The translations under genes and the position numbers were made by a program. 22,113 bases of DNA. Source: an uncultured Oscillospiraceae bacterium (GTDB lineage Bacteria > Bacillota > Clostridia > Oscillospirales > Oscillospiraceae). Of this stretch, positions 14,757-21,929 are shown piece by piece. How positions within the stretch are numbered: the stretch's first letter is position 1; the number at the start of each line of letters is the position of its first letter. A model generated the notes under the pieces. The model did no database searches, was not told the DNA's origin, and saw nothing but the letters and a program-made list of their open reading frames with translations. The stretch covers positions 1 through 22,113 of the forward strand of contig CAKUAS010000026.1 in NCBI GenBank assembly GCA_934636655.1, given 5' to 3'.

Positions 14757-16481
14757 ATGAACGCCACTAAAAGTCCGTTTAAAATTTTTCTCGCGTATAT
14801 CATGGGAGAGAAGAAGCTGTTTATAATCGACACGATATGCGCGGTGCTGGTCGCGGCGATCGACCTTGCGTTCCCGTATGTGTCGAAAAGCAGTATGCAG
14901 ACCTACCTGCCGCAGAGCATGTACAAGACATTTTTCGTCGTCATGGCGATCCTCGCTCTGGCATATGTGCTCAAAGCGGGTCTCTACTACGTCATAACGG
15001 TGCTCGGACACCGCATGGGCGTGAATATAGAATCGCGCATGCGCGAAGACCTGTACACCCACATGCAGGAGCTGTCCTTCGGCTTTTACGACCGCAATCG
15101 CACCGGCACGCTCATGAGCAGACTTACAGGCGACCTGTTCGAGATCACCGAGCTTGCCCACCACGGGCCGGAGAATATCATCATCTGCGCTCTGACGATC
15201 GCCGGCGCTATGGTCATCATGGCGACGATCAACTGGCAGCTCACGCTGGTGCTGGCGATACTTCTGCCGCTGTGCCTGTGGTTCACGCTCAAATGCCGCG
15301 TGAAAATGAAGGAGGCCAACATGGAGGTCAAGCGCAAGCTGGGCGTCATCTACTCGGCGCTCGAAAACGGAGTTTCCGGCGTGCGCACGGCCAAGGCATT
15401 TGCAAACGAGGGGCTCGAAAAGGAGAAATTCGACGCGGCCAACGACCTGTACCGCGGCGCGAAAAAGGAGTATTACAAAACCATGGGCGCGTTCATGAGC
15501 GGCATGGAGTTCACGACCGGCATCATGCCCGTCGCGGTCATCGCAGTCGGCGGCCTGATGATAATGCGAGGCAGCTTTAACTACATCGACCTCATCACCT
15601 TCACGCTGTACGTCTCTACCTTCATAAACCCCGTGCGCAAGCTCGCACAGTTTGCCGAGATCTACATGCAGGGCACGGCCGGCTTCGAGCGCTTTCTTGA
15701 GATCATGCGCACCGAGCCGGAGATAAAGGATGCACCCGACGCGGAGAACCTGGGCCGCGTCAAGGGTGATATTGCGCTTAATGACGTGAGCTTTACCTAC
15801 GACAGCGTCGAGGTGCTGCACGATGTTACTCTGCGCGCCGAGGCTGGAAAGACCCTCGCGCTCATCGGCCCGTCGGGCGGCGGCAAAACCACGATAAGTC
15901 AGCTTATCATGCGCTTTTACGATGTGTCCGGCGGAAGCGTCACGGTTGACGGCACGGATGTGCGCAGCGTAACACAGGCGTCGCTGCGGCGCAGCATCGG
16001 CATCATCCAGCAGGATGTTTACATGTTCGCGGGCACCGTGCGCGAAAATATCCGCTACGGACGACCGGACGCGAGCGACGAGGAGATAGTTGAGGCCGCG
16101 CGTCTTGCCGAGCTGCACGATGAGATCATGCAGATGCCCGGTGGCTACGACAGCTACATCGGCGAGCGCGGCGTGATGCTCTCGGGCGGGCAGAAGCAGC
16201 GCATATCCATTGCGCGTGTGTTTCTGAAAAATCCGCCGGTGCTGATCCTTGATGAGGCGACCAGCGCGCTGGACACCGTCACCGAGCGGCGCATCCAGGC
16301 CTCGCTCGACAGGCTCTGCGTCGGACGAACCAGTATCGTCATTGCCCACCGCCTATCCACCATCCGCAATGCGGATCTCATAGCTGTCATCGAGCACGGC
16401 CGCGTTGCCGAGCAGGGCACGCACGAGCAGCTTATCGCCAAGGGCGGCGTGTACGCAAAGCTCACGGAAGCAACTTTTTAG
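14757..16481 (+). CDS. ABC exporter, fused transmembrane and ATPase half-transporter
   Basis: The 574-aa product is an ABC half-exporter that should work as a homodimer in the membrane. About residues 15-300 form a six-helix ABC exporter membrane domain, with the coupling-region block ESRMREDLYTHMQELSFGFY and DRNRTGTLMSRLTGD. The ATPase has Walker A GPSGGGKTT (371-379), signature LSGGQ (475-479), Walker B with D499-E500 (VLILDEATSALD) and the H-loop H531 (IAHRLST). The catalytic E500 and H531 are intact. The substrate cannot be read from sequence; lipid, peptide and drug exporters share this form. No partner half is adjacent, supporting a homodimer. The stop TAG lies in a TTTTTAGAGG repeat edge, and a bidirectional terminator stands 310 nt downstream. 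Confidence 0.93.
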   Translation: MNATKSPFKIFLAYIMGEKKLFIIDTICAVLVAAIDLAFPYVSKSSMQTYLPQSMYKTFFVVMAILALAYVLKAGLYYVITVLGHRMGVNIESRMREDLYTHMQELSFGFYDRNRTGTLMSRLTGDLFEITELAHHGPENIIICALTIAGAMVIMATINWQLTLVLAILLPLCLWFTLKCRVKMKEANMEVKRKLGVIYSALENGVSGVRTAKAFANEGLEKEKFDAANDLYRGAKKEYYKTMGAFMSGMEFTTGIMPVAVIAVGGLMIMRGSFNYIDLITFTLYVSTFINPVRKLAQFAEIYMQGTAGFERFLEIMRTEPEIKDAPDAENLGRVKGDIALNDVSFTYDSVEVLHDVTLRAEAGKTLALIGPSGGGKTTISQLIMRFYDVSGGSVTVDGTDVRSVTQASLRRSIGIIQQDVYMFAGTVRENIRYGRPDASDEEIVEAARLAELHDEIMQMPGGYDSYIGERGVMLSGGQKQRISIARVFLKNPPVLILDEATSALDTVTERRIQASLDRLCVGRTSIVIAHRLSTIRNADLIAVIEHGRVAEQGTHEQLIAKGGVYAKLTEATF

Positions 16482-16760
16482 AGGTCTTTTAGAGACGCAT
16501 TGAGGCTGCTGCGGATACGGGGATTTCCGGTGCCCGGTATCGAGACTTCCGGCAAAGTCGTAAAATTTCCGCACCGCGCAACATCGCAGCAAATTTTGTG
16601 CGCCCGATTCAAGACTTACTATTAAGCCGGGAAGCGCGCATCCCGGTGGCGCGGTGAATAGTGTGCAGCGACCCGGTTCGAGACTGAAAACAGCGTACAA
16701 TTGTGCTGTATTAGAACAGAAGCTATTGCAATTTGACTCTTTGCCGGCCGGCAATGTGTG
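16477..16760. repeat. Reverse D copy and unassigned DNA after the ABC gene
   Basis: A reverse D copy starts in the stop codon context TTTTTAGAGG and repeats its own edge once (TTTTAGAGACGC), then continues with GTGCCCGGTATCGAGACTTC to about 16575. About 16580-16700 resembles no other part of the window except a scrap of GTGAATAGTG-like E sequence. An F motif in reverse (TTGTGCTGTATTAGAACAG) is at about 16701-16719. TTGCCGGCCGGCAA (16741-16754) is a perfect 14-bp palindrome seen only once. No gene is visible. Confidence 0.6.
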
Positions 16761-16791
16761 ATCTAATGCGTTATTAACAGCATGCAGATAG

Positions 16792-16833
16792 AAAAACGAG
16801 AGTGCGGATCAAGTAATCTGCACTCTCGTTTTT
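16792..16833. terminator. Bidirectional intrinsic terminator between convergent ABC and xre genes
   Basis: AAAAACGAGAGTGC (16792-16805) pairs with GCACTCTCGTTTTT (16820-16833), and the inner GGAT/ATCT extends the stem by four pairs including one G-T, leaving the loop CAAGTA (16810-16815). The stem is followed by a T-run on the plus strand and, read from the other side, by a T-run on the minus strand. It is the clearest intrinsic terminator in the window. Confidence 0.92.
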
Positions 16834-16861
16834 GCGTTTTATCAAATTTTACGGGTATAAC

Positions 16862-16955
16862 TTCCGGGAAGCGGAAGTTATATGGCTTCCTCCGCAATTT
16901 CGGATCGGACTGCCTTAATATGTATCCGCAGCAGCCACAATGCGCCTCTAAAAAT
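16862..16955 (+). repeat. D-family copy abutting the xre stop codon
   Basis: A diverged D copy contains GGAAGCGGAAGTTATATGGC, then ATATGTATCCGCAGCAGCC and ends AATGCGCCTCTAAAAATTTA. Seen from the xre strand it begins TTTTTAGAGGCGC two bases after the TAA, the same arrangement as at the dnaA, dnaN, rnhA and gerAC stops. Confidence 0.65.
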
Positions 16956-17180
16956 TTATAAAAGAATGTCTTCGTAGCTTACCGAAAGGGCGCTGCGAAG
17001 GGCTTTGATCTCGTCGGGGCAGAGCATGCGCTGACCGACTTCGATCTTCGCAAGCGCCGAGCGCGTGATGTCGCAGCCAAGCAGCTGCATACGCGTGACA
17101 AGCTGCTCCTGCGTCAGCTTCTGCTGCTTGCGCAGCCAGGATAAATGCGAGCCTACTCTGTTTGCATATGCCTTGTTCAT
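16956..17180 (-). CDS. Small XRE-family helix-turn-helix regulator
   Basis: The 74-aa protein is little more than one Cro/C1-type DNA-binding domain. The core at about residues 8-65 includes LSWLRKQQKLTQEQLVTRMQ, the recognition segment ITRSALAKIEVGQR and the closing LCPDEIKALRSALSVSYEDI. Such minimal regulators dimerise and often control their own promoter. AGGAG (17193-17189) precedes the ATG by 8 nt. It follows gerAB on the same strand after 138 nt that hold a perfect 14-bp dyad (17231-17244), a reasonable operator. Targets are unknown; gerAB, xre itself or remote genes are possible. Confidence 0.88.
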   Translation of the reverse strand: MNKAYANRVGSHLSWLRKQQKLTQEQLVTRMQLLGCDITRSALAKIEVGQRMLCPDEIKALRSALSVSYEDILL

Positions 17181-17221
17181 GAGCGTTTCTCCTGTCCTAT
17201 ATCAGTGCAATGTTTTGTGTG

Positions 17222-17255
17222 ATCGATAAGTCGATTGTAATCGAAAGTTGTCGAT
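17222..17255 (-). promoter_or_regulatory. Candidate operator array upstream of xre
   Basis: The perfect dyad TCGATT GT AATCGA (17231-17244) is flanked by ATCGAT (17222-17227) and TCGAT (17251-17255). The TCGA cores at 17231, 17241 and 17251 are 10 nt apart, one helical turn, so they would lie on one face of the DNA. On the xre strand a possible -10 TACAAT (17239-17234) falls inside the dyad, though no good -35 is visible. This is typical of an autoregulated XRE promoter. Confidence 0.55.
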
Positions 17256-17318
17256 ACTATGCACCAATATAGAACAAAAAGTCGAACAAGGCAATTTTTT
17301 TCACCGCAAACGTCTATA

Positions 17319-18446
17319 TTATGTGCTTCCCCGCGGCCATCGCAGCTTTGAAATGAACAGCAGTGCCGGAAGAATGACAAAAAGTATGGCAAGACTCGCG
17401 CCGGGAACGACCATTTGAGAGATGCTGCGCAGAGACTCCTCGCTTGACGGGATCAGCGCCGCGGCAACGGCGGTGAGGGTGGCGCAGATGAGGATCAGAG
17501 AGCGTCCGTTCGACATATCGAGCATGCGTGCGTCCGTTTTTTCGATCTTGAAGCCGAAAATAAGGCGCATGATGTGTGCCGCACAGCACAGCAGCAGCGA
17601 AAAAATGACGAAGTCTGATAACACCCACAGTGTCGCGACGAGCGCCTCGATGCGCTCGATGGTTTTCATGATCGTAACGTCGCGTACCGTCGAGAAAAAG
17701 GGTTGGGAAAAGCGTGCAATGAGCTCCGCGCCGTAGCAGCCGATGATGACGGCGCAGAAAAATGTCAGCAGAGCGCATATGAGCGCGAGCCAGCCGGCGT
17801 GCGAGGAAAAGCGCCGCCCTTGAAGCGGGGCCTGATCCTCGATAAATGCCGCGCAGTACAGCACGCCGCCGTAGATCTCGACGACCGCGAGGCTGGACAA
17901 GAACAGCTTGCCGAAGCTTGTTTTTGTGACCGGGAGAAGATTGCGGACATCGACCGAGCCGAGCGAAAACGCAAGCGCCAACAGCATCACCGCCAGCAGT
18001 ATCGGAGAGAACACCCTCGCGGCGCGCGGCAGGGCCTTCACTGGGCCGAGCGCGGCCAGAGTGCCCATCAGCAGCATTGCGGCAATGAAAAACCACGGCC
18101 CGGCAGCAGGATAAATGGTCGAAATGAGTCGATGCGCGCCGGTACGCAGGATGAATCCGGCGGAAAAGAGCTGGAAAACGGCGATCAGGCCGAGCCCGAT
18201 ACTGCCGGCCGTGTGCCCGGCACGGCGCATGACGACCTCGCCGAGACCCTCGCCCTCGCGGCGCATTTTCATCAGCGCCGTCAGGATCAGAAGGTAAAGC
18301 AGCAGCAGCGGCATCGCGCACAGCGGCGCAAGCCAGCTCGCGCTCCCGGCTACCTGAGCCGTCGCCTTAGGCAGCAGCCGCGTTACCGGCGCGAGCGATG
18401 CGACAAAGCACATCGCCTTGAGCTGCCGTCTGTCATAGTTTTTCAA
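17319..18446 (-). CDS. gerAB: GerAB-type spore germination permease
   Basis: The product is a membrane protein of 375 aa with about ten hydrophobic helices, matching the GerAB branch of the APC amino-acid transporter superfamily, which binds the germinant in the spore inner membrane. It opens MKNYDRRQLKAMCFVASLAP and shows family-like stretches around the helix containing FQLFSAGFILRTGAHRLIST and the segment TIMKTIERIEALVATLWVLS. The best start is TTG at 18446, preceded by AAAGGAG (18464-18458) at 11 nt; an ATG at 18454 is out of frame and opens a three-codon frame (Met-Arg-His) whose TGA overlaps the TTG. It lies on the same strand as gerAA and gerAC but 613 nt of repeats away. The sequence is shorter in soluble loops but otherwise intact. 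Confidence 0.87.
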   Translation of the reverse strand: MKNYDRRQLKAMCFVASLAPVTRLLPKATAQVAGSASWLAPLCAMPLLLLYLLILTALMKMRREGEGLGEVVMRRAGHTAGSIGLGLIAVFQLFSAGFILRTGAHRLISTIYPAAGPWFFIAAMLLMGTLAALGPVKALPRAARVFSPILLAVMLLALAFSLGSVDVRNLLPVTKTSFGKLFLSSLAVVEIYGGVLYCAAFIEDQAPLQGRRFSSHAGWLALICALLTFFCAVIIGCYGAELIARFSQPFFSTVRDVTIMKTIERIEALVATLWVLSDFVIFSLLLCCAAHIMRLIFGFKIEKTDARMLDMSNGRSLILICATLTAVAAALIPSSEESLRSISQMVVPGASLAILFVILPALLFISKLRWPRGST

Positions 18447-19062
18447 TGGCGCATCAACTCCTTTCTTATACGCTTATATTGGTGCCCGGTGTCGAGAATG
18501 CCGACGAAACCGTAAGTCTGTCGCTTCCCGCAGGTACGGCGAAGGTTTTGCGGTTGCCCGGTATCGAGACTTCCGAAAAAAACCGTGTCATTTTGCGTAA
18601 CGTGAAATTGTGCTGATTTGGTGCAAAAAATTTGTCGTGCCATATAGGGGCGAGCATTGCCCGCCCGTTCGCTCCTATTCTTTCTACACTTTATATATAG
18701 CTTTTGTTCCGACTATGCGGGCGACCGATGGTCGCCCCTACGAGCCGGAATCGGTTCCGACCAAGGCCGCGAGAAGCGGAACGCCACGGTTTGCGCCATC
18801 GTACCGATACCGGGCACATGCAATAACTGTATTGGCAGCTGTGTCCGTGCGCAGGAATTACTCTGCACTTGCGTGACGCGGCAGCTTCACGGTTTCGTCG
18901 GAACCTTCGATACCGGGCACCTGCAATAACTGTATTGGCAGCTGTGTCCGTGCGCAGAAATTACTCTGCACTTGCGTGACGCGGCAGCTTCACGGTTTCG
19001 TCGGAACCTTCGATACCGGGTTCACGCAATAAATGTATCGGTACAGCCTAAATGCGCCTCTA
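18447..19062. repeat. Repeat mosaic between gerAC and gerAB
   Basis: Reverse D copies lie at about 18465-18535 and 18545-18590. A reverse F motif (TTGTGCTGATTTGGTGCAAA) is at about 18608-18627. C hairpins are at 18648-18666 and 18719-18737. Plus D copies continue to 19062, ending GCGCCTCTAAAAAA, which contains the gerAC stop read on the minus strand. On the gerAB side the repeat reads ATAAGCGTATAAGAAAGGAG, so the gerAB Shine-Dalgarno sits at the repeat edge. No gene is credible in the 613 nt. Confidence 0.75.
18738..19043 (+). repeat. Tandem D copies with a 103-nt period
   Basis: The unit from 18841 (GTGTCCGTGCGCAGGAATTA) recurs at 18944 with one substitution over about 77 nt, and the block TACCGGGCAC at 18808 recurs at 18911, both 103 nt apart. 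A diverged first unit begins about 18738. The last unit switches after TACCGGG to TTCACGCAATAAATGTATCG, so it ends like a standard D copy. The near identity of the two last units implies a recent duplication. Confidence 0.85.
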
Positions 19063-20190
19063 AAAAAGATCGAGGTGGAAACTGCGGTCGAGATCGGCGG
19101 TAACGTTGACGCTGTAGTCTAAAGTGGGGGCGATAAGGGCGAAGTTTTCGGCGGCACCGCGCAGGCGGTAAGGGTGCTGTATCTCGAGGATGCTGCCGAG
19201 GTGCAGAAAATCGCAGCCGGAGCTTTTTTGCAGCTCGAGTACGTCCTCGACCCAGCCGCGCGCCATGGCTTCAAACTCGCGCGTGAGCGCATCGGAGTCA
19301 AACTCTCCGCGCGCCTCGGCGAGGGAGGAACTTATCTTAATATCTATCGTTATGCCCTCGAGTCCATCGCCGAAAACGGGCTTAATTGCGCATGAGGTGC
19401 GGTCGATCTGCAGCGTCGCGTTACCGACTGCGACCGACATCGAGCCCGCCTCGTTGAGGATGAGGCTCACTCCGCGAGCAAGCTCCATCGGGATGTGACC
19501 TGCGGATTTATTCTTGTTTATAATAGTATAGCCGTCGGGCACGATCGCCATTTCGCCCTCGGCGGCATCGGGGTCGATCGTATCGTCAGGAACGGCTTTG
19601 ACCGCGCAGATGAGCGCCGCGCCGTTTGAGTCGAGTGCCGAAACGATCTCGGCGGCTGTGAATATGTGCGCATCGCCGCGCAGGCGGAGATTTTCCGTCA
19701 CCGCACGCATGAGCCTTGTCGCGTCATGCTCGTCGGCGCCTGCGCCCATGACGAGCTCGCTCGCGCTGCCGGACGAGGCGGCGAACATGGGGATGCACAG
19801 CCGAAAGGCAGCGTCGCGCTCGATGCAGTCGAAAAACTGCGCCGTGTCGGTGGCGAGAACATTCTCGCCGAGGACGATATAGGCCGTGTGGCCGAAGAAA
19901 AGCTGAAGTCCGCCGCTGTAGTGCTGCAATGCGTCCTGCGCTTCGGTCATGGAGGCCGCATCCACGCTCAGACGCACGGGCTTTTTGCTCTCGTTGTCCT
20001 TTCCCGCGCCGGAGCTGCCCTCGGCCGATACCGAAAGACGAACTCCGCCGTCGGCCAAGTCGAAGCCGAGAGTTTGAATGACCAGCAGCTCGGCAATGTC
20101 GCGATAGTTCGAGTATATGCTGCCGCCCGAGCAGCCCGAGGCCATTAGCAGAAGACTCAGAGCACACGCGGCGGCGATAAGTTTTTTCAT
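19060..20190 (-). CDS. gerAC: GerAC-type spore germination lipoprotein
   Basis: GerAC proteins are lipid-anchored on the outer face of the spore inner membrane and are needed for germinant receptor function. The 376-aa product begins with a lipoprotein signal MKKLIAAACALSLLLMASGC; C20 would be lipidated (lipobox ASGC is slightly non-canonical at position -3). Family features are the early segment AELLVIQTLGFDLADGGVRL and the C-terminal WVEDVLELQKSSGCDFLHLG, where GerAC family members have a similar helix before the last beta strands. AGGAGGAA (20204-20197) inside the end of gerAA precedes the ATG. The start overlaps the gerAA stop by 4 nt (ATGA). The stop TAG at 19060 lies in CTTTTTTAGAGGCGC, identical to the rnhA end. 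Confidence 0.88.
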   Translation of the reverse strand: MKKLIAAACALSLLLMASGCSGGSIYSNYRDIAELLVIQTLGFDLADGGVRLSVSAEGSSGAGKDNESKKPVRLSVDAASMTEAQDALQHYSGGLQLFFGHTAYIVLGENVLATDTAQFFDCIERDAAFRLCIPMFAASSGSASELVMGAGADEHDATRLMRAVTENLRLRGDAHIFTAAEIVSALDSNGAALICAVKAVPDDTIDPDAAEGEMAIVPDGYTIINKNKSAGHIPMELARGVSLILNEAGSMSVAVGNATLQIDRTSCAIKPVFGDGLEGITIDIKISSSLAEARGEFDSDALTREFEAMARGWVEDVLELQKSSGCDFLHLGSILEIQHPYRLRGAAENFALIAPTLDYSVNVTADLDRSFHLDLF

Positions 20191-21707
20191 GCCTGCTTCC
20201 TCCTGTCGGGCGTGTTCAGCTCCGGTTCACGCATTTTTTCCTCCGGCAGCGGCCGCCGAAGGAAGGTGCGCATGAGATTGCGCCGGCGCCCGCCCGACCA
20301 TGGTGCTGTGTAGTTGCGCCCGAAGGAATCGATCGTACACAGATACCACACGAAGAAGCATAGCGAGATCACCACGCCGTAAAGCCCCGCGGCTATGGCC
20401 GTGATGACCAGAATAAAGCGGCCTATCCGCAGCGCCGCGCCGAGATCCTGGCTCGGCTGCGCATAGCCCGCTATGCCGGCGGTCGCGACGACGATGACCG
20501 CGATGGGGGATATGACCTTCGCTTCAACTGCCGACTGGCCGACGATGAGCGCGCCGATGATGCTGACAGTGTCGCCGATCGGGTCGGGCAGGCGCAGTCC
20601 GGCCTCCTGCAGGAGCTCAAATGCGATGAGCATGCCGATAAGCTCCAGCGCCGTCGAAAACGGCACATCCTGCTTTGAGCTTATGACAGAGAGCAGCAGC
20701 TGCGTCGGGATCATCTCCTGATGATACATGGCGATGGCCGTGTAAAACGCAGGGAGCGCCAGCGCGAGAAGCACTGCCGCCCAGCGGATGATGCTCAGCG
20801 CAGAGGAGACGATGTAGTTCTGACTGTCCTCCTGCGGCACACGCAGGAACTCCGGAAATGTGACCGGTACGAGAAACGCGATCGGTATCCCGTCGATGAT
20901 GAGCCCAACGCGCCCGTTTAAAAGCTGCCGCGCAAAGCGGTCGGGGCGTTCGGTGTGCACGACCTGCGGAAAAATAGAACGCGGCCGGTCGGTGATGTAC
21001 TCCTCGATAATGCCGGTAGAAAGTGCGCCGTCTACATTTATATTATTAATTCGTTCTGTGAGCGCTGTGACGACCGCGGGGTCGGCCACGCCGTCGACGT
21101 AAAGTATCGCCGCCTGCGTCAGGCTTTTGCGGCCGATGACCGTACTTTTGATCTTCAGCGAGGGATTCGCGATACGCTTGCGAACGAGGGCAGTGTCGGT
21201 GCGCAGGGTCTCGGTGAAGCTGTCCTTGCCGCCCTTGAGCGATTTCTCCATTGTCGGCTCACTGATGCCGCGCTGGATCTGCGCGCTGCGCAGTTCGAAG
21301 CACACGGCGCAGCGCTCATCCTCAAAGATGACCGCGCAGCAGCCCTGCGTGATGTCGCCTACTATCTCGTCGAGCGTCGTGCGCTGCACTGCCTGCGAGC
21401 TGTAAACTGCACCGTCAAGCAGACGCTGCGGTGACAGGGCCACACCCGAGCGCAAAAGCTCGGTCAGCGGCCGCAGTACGTCCTTTGAAATGTCGCCGCC
21501 GGAGGCCACGCCGTCGAGCCAGCAGACGAAAAGCGTCCGATCGCCGGACAGACCCGGGCGAATATCCCGTGACTGAAAGTCCGAGCAGCTGTCAAATATA
21601 TTGTTGAGAGTTTCCTTGCTTATCGTGCCCGTGAACGCGGGCGTTTGCCGCGGATGGGGCTCATCGCCGCTTTTTTCGCGGCGGAAGAGATTCATAAAAT
21701 CAGCCAT
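20187..21707 (-). CDS. gerAA: GerAA-type spore germinant receptor subunit A
   Basis: GerAA has a large soluble N-terminal domain followed by membrane helices and forms the germinant-gated receptor with GerAB and GerAC. With the ATG at 21707 the product is 506 aa, the usual size. The N-terminal half carries family blocks such as DRTLFVCWLDGVASGG and VGRKSLTQAAILYVDGVADP-like sequence; the membrane half has FELLQEAGLRLPDPIGDTVS followed by IIGALIVGQSAVEAKVISPI, the family signature. The start is uncertain: neither 21707 nor the next ATG at 21695 has a clear ribosome binding site. An open extension up to 21881 would run through the divergent rRNA promoter and is rejected. gerAA and gerAC are translationally coupled; gerAB is separate. 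Confidence 0.93.
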   Translation of the reverse strand: MADFMNLFRREKSGDEPHPRQTPAFTGTISKETLNNIFDSCSDFQSRDIRPGLSGDRTLFVCWLDGVASGGDISKDVLRPLTELLRSGVALSPQRLLDGAVYSSQAVQRTTLDEIVGDITQGCCAVIFEDERCAVCFELRSAQIQRGISEPTMEKSLKGGKDSFTETLRTDTALVRKRIANPSLKIKSTVIGRKSLTQAAILYVDGVADPAVVTALTERINNINVDGALSTGIIEEYITDRPRSIFPQVVHTERPDRFARQLLNGRVGLIIDGIPIAFLVPVTFPEFLRVPQEDSQNYIVSSALSIIRWAAVLLALALPAFYTAIAMYHQEMIPTQLLLSVISSKQDVPFSTALELIGMLIAFELLQEAGLRLPDPIGDTVSIIGALIVGQSAVEAKVISPIAVIVVATAGIAGYAQPSQDLGAALRIGRFILVITAIAAGLYGVVISLCFFVWYLCTIDSFGRNYTAPWSGGRRRNLMRTFLRRPLPEEKMREPELNTPDRRKQA

Positions 21708-21712
21708 ATTGT

Positions 21713-21741
21713 TATTATGCGCGCTCTTAGGCACAATATTT
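21713..21741 (-). promoter_or_regulatory. Possible forespore (SigG-like) promoter of gerAA
   Basis: On the minus strand AAATA (21741-21737), a 17-nt spacer and CATAATA (21719-21713) fit the SigG pattern GnATR / CATnnTA with one mismatch in the -35. GerA-type operons of B. subtilis are SigG dependent, which agrees. The -10 ends only 5 nt before the ATG at 21707, which would make the message leaderless unless the ATG at 21695 is used. Confidence 0.4.
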
Positions 21742-21793
21742 AGTGGCACAGGAAAAAGTTCAAAAAAAGTTGTGAAAATAGTCGAAAAAAGTG

Positions 21794-21822
21794 TTGACAA
21801 ACCGTGTACACGGTGGTATTCT
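21794..21822 (+). promoter_or_regulatory. Predicted rrn promoter P1 with palindromic spacer
   Basis: A perfect -35 TTGACA (21794-21799), 17-nt spacer and TATTCT (21817-21822). Upstream A-tracts (about 21753-21793) look like an UP element. The spacer contains the perfect 14-bp palindrome ACCGTGTACACGGT (21801-21814), a possible repressor site. The base 7 nt after the -10 (21829) is G, as in Firmicutes rRNA promoters that respond to GTP level. Confidence 0.85.
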
Positions 21823-21900
21823 AAGCAAGCGCCTCGAGAGAGTGCGCCGCATCGATGCGAGAGCGAGTAAAAAAACTTCAAAAAAGTTTGAAAAAACCTC

Positions 21901-21929
21901 TTGACAAATGCGAACCTTCGTGGTAAAGT
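21901..21929 (+). promoter_or_regulatory. Predicted rrn promoter P2
   Basis: TTGACA (21901-21906), 17-nt spacer and TAAAGT (21924-21929), 107 nt downstream of P1. P1 and P2 share A/T-rich upstream DNA, the start TTGACAAA or TTGACAAA-like and the end GTGGTA, so they look like a duplicated promoter. The spacer has a weaker dyad CGAA CC TTCG. The start near 21936 is again G. Confidence 0.85.

Noticed and set aside
14319..16349. 676-codon open frame on the minus strand
   Set aside because: It lies antisense to the ABC exporter, whose motifs are complete, and runs on through repeat DNA. Its composition is histidine/aspartate/arginine-rich with no domain; a shadow of the codon bias opposite.
18738..19043. 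CRISPR-like array
   Set aside because: The 103-nt units are repeated as a whole without short repeats and unique spacers, and no cas gene is present.
3574..19062. Insertion sequences
   Set aside because: Inverted ends exist, but no transposase, RAYT or recombinase gene is encoded anywhere in the window, so only non-autonomous repeats are called.
21708..21881. N-terminal extension of gerAA by 58 codons
   Set aside because: It would cross the divergent rRNA promoter P1, and the extra residues do not resemble the GerAA N-terminus.
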